DNA from: Agapetus fuscipes
Taxonomy: Eukaryota; Arthropoda; Insecta; Trichoptera; Glossosomatidae
NCBI GenBank assembly: GCA_951799405.1
Contig: OX637351.1
Span: forward strand, 3,690,251 to 3,754,250
DNA: 64,000 nucleotides
Reading direction: 5' to 3'
The position numbers and the translations under genes are program-made. Position 1 is the stretch's first letter. The number at the start of each line of letters is the position of its first letter. Below the pieces are notes generated by a model that did no database searches, was not told where the DNA came from, and worked only from the letters and a program-made list of their open reading frames with translations. This document shows positions 29,275-38,632 of the stretch, in pieces.

Positions 29275-29530
29275 ACATCGCACGCTTAATAATAAAGAGA
29301 AATAACTCGAAAATAGGGGAAAATCGAGATTTTGTAATAAAACGCAAGAACAATGCGAGAAGAATAGGTAGAATGCGACAGCCGTTCAATTTGGACGAAT
29401 ATGACCAAATAAAACATCGGTCGTCTTTTTCATCCCATACAAGTTGTACTGGGTGTCTGAACTTTAAACGTGATTTCCCAACATTCTTGTTTTTTGAGTT
29501 ATTGCTCTTTATTATAAAACGTGCGACATG
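29275..29530. mobile_element. MITE flanked by ACAT, copy 1
   Basis: Termini CGCACGCTTAATAATAAAGA and CTTTATTATAAAACGTGCG are inverted repeats and ACAT lies directly outside both ends. The same element, inverted, is at 49208-49472, also flanked by ACAT. Overlapping frames on both strands are not coding. Confidence 0.8.
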
Positions 29531-29636
29531 TATCGCTTCTTTTTTTTTAAAAGCACACACAGGGAATATTTGTTTGATTTTCTGAGAATTTTTCTGAGAG
29601 TTACTGTAATTAAAATTTATGCATAGAAACGTAATA

Positions 29637-29779
29637 ATCTAAATCTACTCTAAATCTAAATCTAAGCTGCAAAGATATGTATCATTTAAGATTCATATAA
29701 ACGCATTCCCACAAGCAGACACGGATAAGTTGGCGCTAACACATGCTGCATGTGGACCTACAATATAAAAAACCCATTC
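29637..29779 (-). repeat. 260-bp repeat B, left part
   Basis: Begins TCTAAATCTAAATCTAAGC. It is interrupted at AACCCATTCT by LINE-S and resumes at 30406-30512. Confidence 0.82.
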
Positions 29780-30401
29780 TTCTGTAACTGTAACTGTAAC
29801 TCTGTCGCCATTCCGCTAGGGGTGGCCAGAGCCTCTGCAGAGTTGCCTCCATTTTTTCGTATCCTTACATACCTCTTTCAATTCATTCATATCCATCACC
29901 TTTTTCATGCATTTTCTTCTTTTACGCTCACTTTGTATATCCCATTCTTTCACAATCTCCTCAATCTGATCACTCCATACTTTTCTCGGTCGTCCCTTTC
30001 CTCTTTTTCCTTTCACACTTTCTTTGTATACATATTTTGTCAGTCTATCATCATTCATTCTTTCCACATGCCCAAACCATCTCATCACATTCTTTTGTAC
30101 CTTAACTTTCACATCCTCTTTCAAATTACATTCTTTTTTTACCCATTCATTCCTAACTCTATCCCTCCAAGTTTTTCCTGTCATGCTTCTCAAATGCTTC
30201 ATTTCCACCGTACATACTTTACTCATTTCGCTATCGTTCACTGTCCATGCTTCACTTCCATACATCAAAGTCGGTAACAATATGCCATTGTGTACCGCCA
30301 TTCTCAGATCCATCGTGTCCATGTCGCTTGTTCTTTGCTATTCTTCCTATTGCACCGACCACTTGCTTTCTTCTTGAATGTTTATTCTTCTTAAATCTTT
30401 A
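29780..30401 (-). pseudogene. LINE-S 3' fragment with RT C-terminus (168 aa open)
   Basis: The minus-strand frame 30322-29816 reads VHNGILLPTLMYGSEAW, RDRVRNEWVKKECNLKED, RWFGHVERMNDDRLTKYV, KGKRGKGRPRKVW and MKKVMDMNELKEVCKDTKKW, the C-terminal part of an RTE-like RT. It is 5'-truncated but otherwise uninterrupted. The 3' end is CCACCCCTAGCGGAATGG followed by (TTACAG)3. ATTCT is repeated at the two junctions with the split 260-bp repeat. Confidence 0.85.
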
Positions 30402-30405
30402 TTCT

Positions 30406-30540
30406 TAAATGAACATAAGCCCTGCAACTCTTGCCGACCTTCCCTGAAACAGGGATGACATTGGCAAAGTGAACCATTTTCTACAGCCGCATACCAACCT
30501 ATATGTCAAGGAACATGCACAAGAAATTACATTTTTTTTG
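30406..30540 (-). repeat. 260-bp repeat B, right part, with LINE-R UTR trace
   Basis: AAATGAACATAAGCCCTGCA to AACCTATATGTCAAGGAAC, then the ACAAGAAATTACATTTT UTR trace. Confidence 0.82.
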
Positions 30541-30804
30541 CATTTTTTTTTAATATTACAAAAATAATATAGTCAGCTGTCTGATGGAGTCTGGACAAGT
30601 AAATTGTTTTAATAATATATTATACAAGGGGATGGCAAGATAAGAGAAGTGAAGGATGAATAGATAGAGAAGGAGAGAGAAGATAGAGGAGAAGATGAGA
30701 GTCAATCTAAACAATGTGACTATACAAATAAATAATATGGAACATTAAAACCAGTTTAACAAGTAAAGAACATAGATGTGTCACAGGATAAACATTTTTT
30801 TTTA

Positions 30805-30890
30805 AGAAATCCTGTGCGGGAGACTCCCTAGATTTCAGAGACTCTAGGGGTCTACGATACTTGTTGTAGTACCGTAGAGGTCCTCTATAA
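30805..30890 (+). repeat. Repeat X, longest copy
   Basis: AAGAAATCCTGTGCGGGAGA, TCCCTAGATTTCAGAGACTC and TTGTTGTAGTACCGTAGAGG. Confidence 0.6.
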
Positions 30891-30949
30891 TGTGTTTGCC
30901 TGTATCAGGGGCGTGCATCCCATACAGGCACATGCACCTAATACGTAGG

Positions 30950-31187
30950 CAATCTAAATCTAAGCTGCAAAGATGTATATCATTTGAGGTTCATATGAAA
31001 TGCATTCCCACAAGTTAGCGCTAACACATGCTGCATGTGGACCAACAATATAAAAACCCATTCTCAGATGATCATAAGCCCTGCAACTTTTGCCACCCTT
31101 CCCTGAAACAGGGGTGGCATTGGCAAAGTGAACCATTTTTTACAGTATGGGAGGTCAGCCTCATACCAACCTATAAGTCAAGGAATT
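30950..31187 (-). repeat. 260-bp repeat, subfamily B
   Basis: AATCTAAATCTAAGCTGC to AACCTATAAGTCAAGGAAT, with a short internal deletion. Confidence 0.88.
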
Positions 31188-31576
31188 ATATGGTAAAAAA
31201 AACATTTAAGCTTATATTCAGATTTAAAGTTAACAATTTGATTGAAGCTATCGTTAGCACTTCATTCAATTTCAAATGAGCTATTCCAAAGGAATGTTAG
31301 AAAATATTTGTTCTGAAATTGCAAATCAATGGGATATCCAGAGTCATAATAAAAAGAGAGCTTGTCTCAAGAAGGTTATGACTAGGGAATGCAATCTCGT
31401 TCTCGCGAGATCGGGATCTCGCGAGATCTCGTCCATATTTTGCGAGACTGAGTCTCGTTCAATTTTTGTACGAGATCTCGCGAGATTGCGAGATCGAGTG
31501 GCGCAGCAAAATCGGTGTGTGTATCGTAATGCGCGGTTGCGCGCGAACTGCTCTGCGCATGCTGTAGGCACTACTC

Positions 31577-31873
31577 GTGGCTACAAGAATTGTTGACACT
31601 GTTGACAGCATTGAAAAAGCCCAATCGTTCAACAAATTCTGCAATTCATTGGAGATACTCATTAAAAAAGAGATGAATTTGTATGAAGCTGGAGGGTTTA
31701 AAGGTGAACTCCTTCAGTTTGTACACAACTGTTTGTCGACTGTGGTTCCGACTAGTGTAGAGGCAGAAAGAGCATTTTCGGCCGCGGGGTACTTGGCCTG
31801 TAAAATCAGGAGTCGTCTATCAGATGAAACCCTTGATATGCTGTGTTTTTTGAGAAGCCACTTTCAAAAATAA
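31577..31873 (+). pseudogene. hAT transposase C-terminal dimerisation domain (partial)
   Basis: 98 codons. The segment LSTVVPTSVEAERAFSAAG, then KIRSRLSDETLDMLCFLRSH is the hallmark hAT C-terminal dimerisation motif. The zinc finger and catalytic core that should precede it are absent, so the initial Met is fortuitous. It lies between the TIRs in the sense expected for the element. Confidence 0.88.
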
Positions 31874-31924
31874 CTTATCCTTTTAAAAACACTGTTTAAT
31901 AATACTTACATATCCTTAAAAATT

Positions 31925-32195
31925 ACAAATGCTGCAGAAAGCTGAATAAGTGTTACAATTCGAATTATTTCAAAGTGTTTTTTTGTTCTGGTTTGAGTTT
32001 TTTGTTCATAATACTGCAGAAGGCTGATTTAGTGTTATATTTCGAAGTTTTTTTTATTTTATTTTAAGTTTTTTGTTCATAATACTGCAGAAGCATGATT
32101 TTTGTTTTATTTCGAAGTGTTCTTTTTTGTTTTATTTTGAGTTTTTGTTCTTAACACTGCAGAAGGCTGATCTTTGTTATATTTCTTTTGTTATA
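31925..32195 (+). repeat. Four imperfect tandem units inside the hAT element
   Basis: ACTGCAGAAGGCTGAT followed by TTATATTTCGAAGTGTT and a TTTTGTTC...GAGTTTTT block repeats four times at a spacing of about 70-80 bases downstream of the transposase remnant. Confidence 0.75.
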
Positions 32196-32566
32196 TATAT
32201 ATCTTATATATTGAAAATCAATAAACGGAATTAATAGTATTAGCGAATGTTTTTAGTAAAAATACCCAAATGGGCGAGATCTCGGAAATCTCGTAATCTC
32301 GCGAGACTGGCTTTACGGTCTCGCGAGATCTCGGCTAGGTCTAAAATCTCGCGAGATTGCATTCCCTAGTTATGACTCTGGATGATATGAAAGAAGTATA
32401 TAAGGACAGACAAAAATGGCGGTTGATCTGTAAGGCTGGCGGCTAGGGCTAGGGTTTCTCAAGTTTTCAAAATTTTGTAAATTTAAAATTAGAATTTTGT
32501 ATTTGATTTTAATGTTTAAACATAGTATAATTTGTTAATTTCAAAATCTAATTTCTTGTGTATGTT

Positions 32567-32815
32567 CCTTGACTTATAGGTAGGTACGCGGCTGACCAGA
32601 CATGCATGAGAAAATGGTTCACTTTGCCAATGTCACCCCTGTTTCAGGGAAGGTCGGCAGGAGTTGAAGGGTGTATGTCCATTAGAGATTTGGTTTTTAC
32701 GTTGTAGGTTCACATGCGGCATGCGCAAGCGTGAACTTGTTCGTGTCTGCTTGTGAGAATGCATGTAATGTGAACCCCCAATGTTACATATCTTTGAAAC
32801 TTAGTTTAGGTAAGA
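32567..32815 (+). repeat. 260-bp repeat A, terminus of the LINE-R copy
   Basis: CCTTGACTTATAGGTAGG to TTTGAAACTTAGTTTAGG; the tail has decayed. Confidence 0.88.
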
Positions 32816-33248
32816 TAAATCCTGATTTTACAATTTAAAGCAATAAATAAAAGAGACATCTAGGTTCTGTTAGTCGGCACAAATCTCAATTTAAAATGAG
32901 TCGACTTTATAATTTATTATTAAATTTCTCCGTCCATCCAAACTACAGACATTTCTGCTCATAATATATTTATTTCTTATTATTATTTAGAATATGGCAA
33001 CACTGCTCCATAGAGACGATCACTTAAAATTCAACATTTTTCATTGTCATTTTTTAATGCAGGCCGGGCCGTTAGTCTCTGCAAAAAAAGTAAATGATTG
33101 ATGATTGTGCGAATGAAAATTTCAAATATTTCATCTTAAATATAGTATGCAGCAGTGGCGAAGGGTGCAAGCCGGTTCCCATCGGCTTCCCTTTTAAAAT
33201 GATGTAACAAAGTAGTTGAAAAATACAGGCACAAAATAAAAAAAATAC

Positions 33249-33500
33249 GAGACAGGGAGATCAGTGCGCACAAGATTTAAAGAACATTCCAGAGCACTCA
33301 GAGGCTTATCTGCATACTCTGAGATGGCAGACCATTGCATTGATAAAGACCATACTTTCGATATTTCCAATGTAGAGGTAATGCACTCTGAGTGTGAAGT
33401 GAGGAGACTGATGGCTCTGGAAGCGTTGGAAATCTACAAAAATAAAAATAAAGACTTAGTGAATGTGCAGATTCCCTATGTTTCACCAATATTGCATTAA
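33249..33500 (+). pseudogene. Penelope GIY-YIG endonuclease C-terminal remnant
   Basis: Open from ETGRSVRTRFKEHSRALRGL, then MADHCIDKDHTFDISNVEVM and RRLMALEALEIYKNKNKDLVN. The ETGRS...R..EH...H...E..EI series is that of the GIY-YIG domain at the C-terminus of Penelope-like proteins, which nicks target DNA. The RT is missing through 5' truncation. Confidence 0.78.
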
Positions 33501-33845
33501 CTTATTTTTTATTTTGTTATTAATATTATCCTTTATTATATTGCCCTTCGTCGTCGTCTTTCGTCGTCGAGTTTCGATTTTCAAAATCAATGCCATCACA
33601 GCAGATGAAACACATTCATGATATATGGCAAATTAATTTTTGTATATATGCTGCAATGCTGCGAGCTTCGCGTTTGTGTTTAAAAATGTACGAAAACTTC
33701 TTTCAATAAATTTGTTTGTTCATATTGAAAATGTATGGAACAATATTGACATCTAGCGGCAAAACGTGAAAGTTTTTTTTATATTTTCTTTTATTTCATG
33801 CAAATTAAAAAAAAAAAAAAAAAACAAAATAAAAATGGATTTAAA

Positions 33846-34186
33846 TCTGTAATCTAAGTTGCAAAGATATATCACATTTGAGATTCATATTACATGCATT
33901 CTTACAATCAGACATGTATAAGTTCTAATCTAATCTAATCTAATCTAAGTTGCAAAGATATACATCATTTAAGATTTATATTAAATGCATTCCCACAAGC
34001 AGATATGTATAAGTTCCCGCTTACATATGCTGCATGTGTACTTACAACATAACAGCCCATTCCAAATGCACATAAGCCCTGCAACTCTTGCCAACCTTCC
34101 CTGAAACAAAGGTGAAATTTGCAAAGTAAACCATTTTTTAAAGTATGGGTGGTCAGCCTCATACCAACCTATAAGTCAAGAAAATT
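33846..34186 (-). repeat. Two 260-bp repeats, the first cut short
   Basis: 33846-33925 is the 3' third of one copy ending at GTATAAGTTC; 33926-34186 is a full copy with a TTAGA-type tail inserted at that point. Confidence 0.85.
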
Positions 34187-34735
34187 ATTTTGTGTATTAC
34201 TTTACATAATCTAAGTTGCAAAGATACATACCATTTAAGATTCATATTAAATGCATTCCCACAAGCAGACAGGTATAAGATCGCGCTTACAAATGCCCCA
34301 TGTGGACTTACAAAATAAAAAAAACTAATCTCAAATGAACATAAGCCCTGCAACTCTTACCGACTTTTCCTCAAACAGAGATAAAATTTTCATGGTAAAC
34401 CATTCTTACAGTATGGGTGGTCAGCCACATACTAACCTATAAGTCAAGGAAATTATTTTGTTAAGTTCTATAATCTAAGTTGTAAAGATACATACCATTT
34501 GAGATTCATATTAAATGCATTCCCACAAGCAGACCGGTATAAGTTTGCGCTTACAAATGCCCCATGTGGACTTACAAAATAAAAAAAACTAATCTCAAAT
34601 GAACATAAGCCCTGCAACTCTTACCAACTTTTCCTCAAACAGAGATAAAATTTTCATGGTAAACCATTCTTACAGTATGGGTGGTCAGCCACATACTAAC
34701 CTGTAAGTCAAGGAAATTATTTTGTTAAGTTCTAT
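34187..34735 (-). repeat. Tandem duplication of a 260-bp repeat plus 30-base spacer
   Basis: Units at 34187-34449 and 34450-34714 are nearly identical, each being one 260-bp copy plus the spacer AATTATTTTGTTAAGTTCT. The shared changes CTCAAACAGAG and AATTTTCATGGTAAACC are not found elsewhere, so this is local tandem duplication and not independent insertion. Confidence 0.85.
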
Positions 34736-34950
34736 AATCTAAGTTGCAAAGATACATACCAATCGAGATTCATATTAAATGCATTCCCACAAGCAGACAT
34801 TTATAAGTTCGCGCTTACACATAATGCATGTTGACTTACAACATAAAAACCCAATCTCAAATTAATATAAGCCCTGCAACTCTTGCCAATCTTCCCTGAA
34901 ACACAGCTGAAATCTGCAAAGTGAACCATTTTTTAAACTATGGGTGGTCG
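34736..34950 (-). repeat. 260-bp repeat, third member of the row
   Basis: Same left spacer as its neighbours but a more typical body, cut at TATGGGTGGTCG. Confidence 0.82.
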
Positions 34951-34953
34951 ATT

Positions 34954-35085
34954 TTCTTTTACAAAGGCTGCATGTTTTTATTTGACATGTTTTCCGAATT
35001 TTCACGCGAGGAAACTATGCGCAACATACACATTCACCAAATGTTAAGGGGTTGGGCTGCGTAGCAGCCAGGGGCAACGCCCCTA
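34954..35085 (+). mobile_element. Possible Helitron-type 3' end with two hairpins
   Basis: GGCTGCGTAGCAGCC and GGGGCAACGCCCC are adjacent perfect hairpins, followed by CTAG and then T-rich sequence. A hairpin next to CTRR is typical of Helitron 3' ends. The 5' end (TC) is only a guess. Confidence 0.35.
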
Positions 35086-35290
35086 GTTATTTTTATTTAA
35101 CTAACACATTTTATTTTGATTGTATTAAAATAAAATTAATTTCATTATACCTAACAATAATGCATTTTTGAATCTTACATTTGAGTTTAAAAAAAAAAAA
35201 TTATCTATGAATTTTGCTTTTGTGTTGGAAAAAAATTGTTTTGAAAATTGTTTTGAAAATTATTTTATAAAAATATATTTGTAACCATTC

Positions 35291-35330
35291 TGCTCTTGAA
35301 GATGCCTCATTAGACGAAAATATTCGAGCA
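35291..35330 (+). ncRNA. Hammerhead-ribozyme-like motif near the Penelope 3' end
   Basis: Stem I TGCTC/GAGCA, core UUGAAGA (one change from CUGAAGA), short stem II, CGAAAA, then AUAUUC before GAGCA. Confidence 0.5.
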
Positions 35331-35771
35331 AAAAAAAAAAGAATAAAGTGAATTAAAACAATGTTTTACCATTTATATTTTTAAATATTTATAAAAAAAA
35401 TACATTCACAACCAAAGAAACAATACGTATTTTTTCCCCATTGAAACCATACAGTCTACTTTATTATCATTTTTGCCTCATTTTAACGGGGCATCCTTCG
35501 CCACTGGTATGCAGGTCGTTCTATATGCCAAAGCTTATAACTTAAGTCCCTAACGTCCTTCAGAAGCGCTATTCTGACAAATTCCTTTCACTTTGTATAT
35601 CAATCCAAGTCGGAGCTTGCTAGCGCTTTCGAAAGAACTACATAGATAAAAAAAACACAGTACGCCTTATTTGTAAACACGAATCGCTACCTCGTCGCCT
35701 TAAGGTCGTGAGGAATTTAATAGAATAGCGCTTAAGGGCCTTATGTTAGTCAATACTAACCAAAGAAGACA

Positions 35772-36040
35772 CACAACTTGCCGTCCTTCCCTGAAACAGG
35801 GGTGACATTAGCAAAGTGAACCTTTTTTTTACAGTATGGGTGGTCAGCCGCATACCAACCAATAAGTCAAGGAACATACATGACAAATTACATTTATGAA
35901 ATCAATAAATAATAATATATACATGGACATCAACAAAAACTAAAACATAAAACCATTTTCACTTTAATAAACCCTAGCCGCCAACATTACAGATCAACCG
36001 CCATTTCTTTCTATCCTTACATACTTCTTTCATTTCAAAG
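35772..36040 (-). pseudogene. LINE-R 3' end with truncated 260-bp terminus
   Basis: 35772-35875 holds the 5' half of the terminal unit; 35876-36040 the 3' UTR and codons for MKEVCKDRKKWRLICNVGG. Confidence 0.82.
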
Positions 36041-36057
36041 AATGAAAAAAACGGATT

Positions 36058-36515
36058 TTACTGACCGTGCAAAAGAAAAGAACAATTTTCTCTACGTTTC
36101 GTCGGAGTCATATCCGACGTCTTCAGGAGACGTGTGTCCTCTATAAAGAGGAACCACGAATTATTGTTGTTTGATCGAGGCCAAAGGTTGTAGGTATTTT
36201 TATTTTTATTAACCTTCGGAGATACACCCATAGATGTCGCTAAAGCCCCAGTTGTACAGAAGGACGATATTATGTCTTCTTGTGAAATCGTCCGATTAAT
36301 GAAAGGGCGGATCATTGAAGTTAGTACTGGCCTCCATATACTGGAAAGTTTGAAGCTGTCATCTCTGTTGAAGTTGGGGTGCCTGTGTATTTCGATTGCT
36401 GCCTTCACGAGTCGGGGGATGAGAAATCTTTCTTTAGATAGAATCTTTGTGATGATTCACCCCTTTCTGCGAATGTTCACAAATAGCAGACTTGTTCGGG
36501 TCATTCTTCTTAACT
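36058..36515 (-). pseudogene. Penelope-like GIY-YIG endonuclease C-terminus
   Basis: The minus-strand frame from 36408 reads KAAIEIHRHPNFNRDDSFKL, then SSIWRPVLTSM, typical of the end of the Penelope GIY-YIG domain. Upstream, in another frame, AVKKNDPNKSAICEHSQKGV continues the domain, so a frameshift is present. A hammerhead motif is embedded at 36089-36130. A decayed second copy of the upstream part is at 36700-36790. Confidence 0.78.
36089..36130 (-). ncRNA. Hammerhead-ribozyme motif, intact core (Penelope)
   Basis: On the minus strand: stem I TCTC/GAGA, CUGAAGA, stem II CGTCGG/CCGACG (six pairs, eight-base loop), AAAC, then GUA as the NUH cleavage triplet. All core positions fit the hammerhead consensus; stem III is minimal, the form described in Penelope-like elements. 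It lies directly behind the endonuclease coding sequence. Confidence 0.7.
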
Positions 36516-36699
36516 GCACCAATATGTTTAATAATTAATTTTAATAATAATAATAATTTAAAATCTTTAATTAATTGACAATTCAATAAAATTTATAAAT
36601 TAAAATATCTTTTTGATGTGATGAAATTTAGAATTATTTTTTACATGAGATGATTGAGTGAGTGTTTTCATCCCTTTCACTCTTTAATGAAATATGAGA

Positions 36700-36790
36700 T
36701 ATAATGAGAAATATTTATTTAGATAGAATCTTTGTTTTAACAAATCTGATAAGATGATTCACCCCTTTCTGTGAATGTAACGTGAAGTCT
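36700..36790 (-). repeat. Decayed duplicate of the Penelope segment at 36422-36480
   Basis: TTAGATAGAATCTTTGT and GATTCACCCCTTTCTG recur here after about 290 bases. Confidence 0.6.
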
Positions 36791-37311
36791 AACGACCGTA
36801 ATCATAATTTTAAATCTTCTTTCATTTCCTCCAGAGTCGCTGTGATAATACCGATCGGCATGACACGCAAGAGAGATGGTGTATTGAAGGAATAAGACCA
36901 ACCCTGCTACCCTCCTAGCAGAGTTTCATATAATATTTTTTCTCTTCAAATTGAATCTTACCTGCACCTGCGAGTCAATTATATACTGTAATCAATATTA
37001 ATAAAAACTTTGTCGCTTAAAAGTTATTTGTTTATGGAAATAATATATTTTCTTAAACGTATTTTGATAAGAAAATCTCACGGGATTATTTAGAGAATGT
37101 CGGTAGACTGAAGATTCACGTAAAAGTTTCAGGGCTTGTGTGTTCACATTTTGAAACTTATTTTTTTAAAAGATGAAAAAACCTCTTTGGTTGTACAATG
37201 CTCAGTTCATTAAGTTATTTTTTTGATAATGATTGACGCAATCGTCGAAAACGCTCGGAAAAAACTGCAGTAAAAAACTATGTTTTTAGTTCTTATCTAA
37301 TCAACGTTGAA

Positions 37312-37486
37312 AATATACGAGTATGTAACATTTAAAATTAACATTATATGCATTTTCACAAACAGACACCTATAAGTTCTCACTTATAGGTTGGTATGCG
37401 GCTGACCACCCATTTTATAGAAAATGGTTCACTTTGCCAATGTCACCCCTGTTTCAGAGAAGGACAGCAAGAGTTGCAGGGTGTAC
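37312..37486. repeat. Head-to-head 260-bp repeat fragments
   Basis: A minus-strand 3' fragment (37312-37379) meets a plus-strand 5' part (37380-37486) of an A copy, which resumes at 38495 after a DNA transposon. Confidence 0.75.
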
Positions 37487-37497
37487 CCTATGTATAT

Positions 37498-38490
37498 GGG
37501 TATCGCAGTCGAAATTTGTACCTTTTGTCTTGTGCGTGTGTCGCCTAATGATTTTCAGTGTTGCGACCCCTACGGGGATAACGCGGCAAGAAGTTACGCT
37601 ATATGTGTAGCTTAGTTGCGTTTTTATTTTATTTTAAGTAAGTATAATTTTTTAACCAATATTAATATGCCTTAATCTCACAAATGTGACGTAGCGCGGT
37701 AACGGTTATGGTGGCGTTCGTCAATAAAAAACACGCCCGACATGATCCTAAAATAGATTTATTTGAAAACTAATAATACCAGTGACTATAAAAACACACA
37801 ATCTTAAGCAGCACTAATGTCTCTAAGTAGACAATACACAATTGACAACAGATTCCAATATTTACCCTAATAATTCCAAGCTAAATCCCACTCAAAACAA
37901 TCCCGACAAGTTTACGGCTGAGACGTAGACCCTCTCAGAAGAAAATGAAGGTAGCGAATCAGTTTTTTAGTGTTTTCCATACTGCATCAAAGAGTTACCA
38001 TACGCGAAAAAATACTTAGGGATGCAAGATTTTTGTCAGTTTCAATGAAAATGGTAACACACTAAAAGAAAAATTTCGGATCCAAAAATGGAGACAACCA
38101 TTAACAAGTAATATTTCGTGTATAAATAAATAAATATTATTGTGGCTAGTACAGAAAACAAAAACTACGTTACTAAGGTATATGAAAAAATACTCAACTT
38201 TATAAAAATTTGACTATTTTTTATCGTATCTAGCCATCAATGGGTCAAAAACGGATTGCGGACATGTAAAATTTGTATGAGAATGGAAAAAAGGCGATTT
38301 TGTTTTATTTTTTAATTACATCGCCACTTCATGCTTTTTGCAGATTTTTTTTTATTTCGATACGCTTTTCAAATACTTTACTCTCATAAATCTAGAATTC
38401 GGTAGACATCACCAGTTTTTATGAAAAAACTAAAAATCATTAGGCGACACACGCACAAGACAAAAGGTACAAATTTCGACGGCGATACCC
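37498..38490. mobile_element. DNA transposon with long TIRs, about 1 kb
   Basis: GGGTATCGCAGTCGAAATTT at the left is mirrored at the right by AAATTTCGACGGCGATACCC; the arms are about 60 bases, including TGTGCGTGTGTCGCCTAATG. The interior begins with a SINE-T2 3' end (37560-37625) and has no transposase. Target duplication unclear. Confidence 0.78.
37560..37625 (+). repeat. SINE-T2 3' end inside the DNA transposon
   Basis: CGACCCCTACGGGGATAACG, GGCAAGAAGTTACGCTATAT, GTGTAGCTTAGTTGCG. Confidence 0.8.
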
Positions 38491-38494
38491 ATTT

Positions 38495-38632
38495 TTGAGA
38501 TTTGGGTTTTTATGTCGTAGGTTCACATCCGGTATGTGCAAGCGCGAACTTGTACGTGTCTGCTTGTGAAAATGCATATAATGTGAATCCTCAATGTTAC
38601 ATTTCTTTGCAACTTGGATAAGATTAGATCGT
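38495..38632 (+). repeat. 260-bp repeat A, right part
   Basis: Continues the copy broken at 37486: TTGAGATTTGGGTTTTTATG to GCAACTTGGATAAGATTAGA. Confidence 0.82.

Larger units (their letters stand above)
31383..32368 (+). mobile_element. hAT element with exact TSD and TCTCGCGAGA-rich ends
   Basis: 986 bp. TIRs TAGGGAATGCAATCTCG and CGAGATTGCATTCCCTA are perfect, with GTTATGAC duplicated at 31375-31382 and 32369-32376. About 110 bases inside the left end and 95 inside the right end are filled with copies and variants of the palindrome TCTCGCGAGA. Only the last part of a transposase remains, so the copy is internally deleted and would depend on a full-length relative. Confidence 0.95.
31290..32566 (+). 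pseudogene. LINE-R 3' fragment carrying a hAT insertion
   Basis: 31290-31382 (SEIANQWDIQSHNKKRACLK, then KVMT) and 32369-32566 (VMTLDDMKEVYKDRQKWRL) are halves of one LINE-R C-terminus. The hAT element sits between them, and the duplicated GTTATGAC is itself LINE-R coding sequence. Confidence 0.9.
33249..35390 (+). mobile_element. Penelope-like element, 5'-truncated, with nested repeats
   Basis: The same 13 bases, ATAAAAAAAATAC, occur on both sides (33236-33248 and 35391-35403) and join the MITE halves. Inside are a GIY-YIG C-terminal remnant at the left and a hammerhead-like motif near the right end (35291-35330), the order expected in Penelope-like elements. The 260-bp repeats at 33846-34947 are secondary. 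Confidence 0.72.
33153..35506. mobile_element. hAT MITE split by a Penelope-like element
   Basis: Ends CAGTGGCGAAGGGTGC and CATCCTTCGCCACTG, with GTATGCAG duplicated exactly at 33145-33152 and 35507-35514. The left 96 bases and right 105 bases match the uninterrupted relative at 40523-40761; everything between is later insertion. Confidence 0.9.

Noticed and set aside
29750..30377. Plus-strand 175-aa and 117-aa frames
   Set aside because: They are antisense to the LINE-S RT C-terminus, which has clear family motifs.
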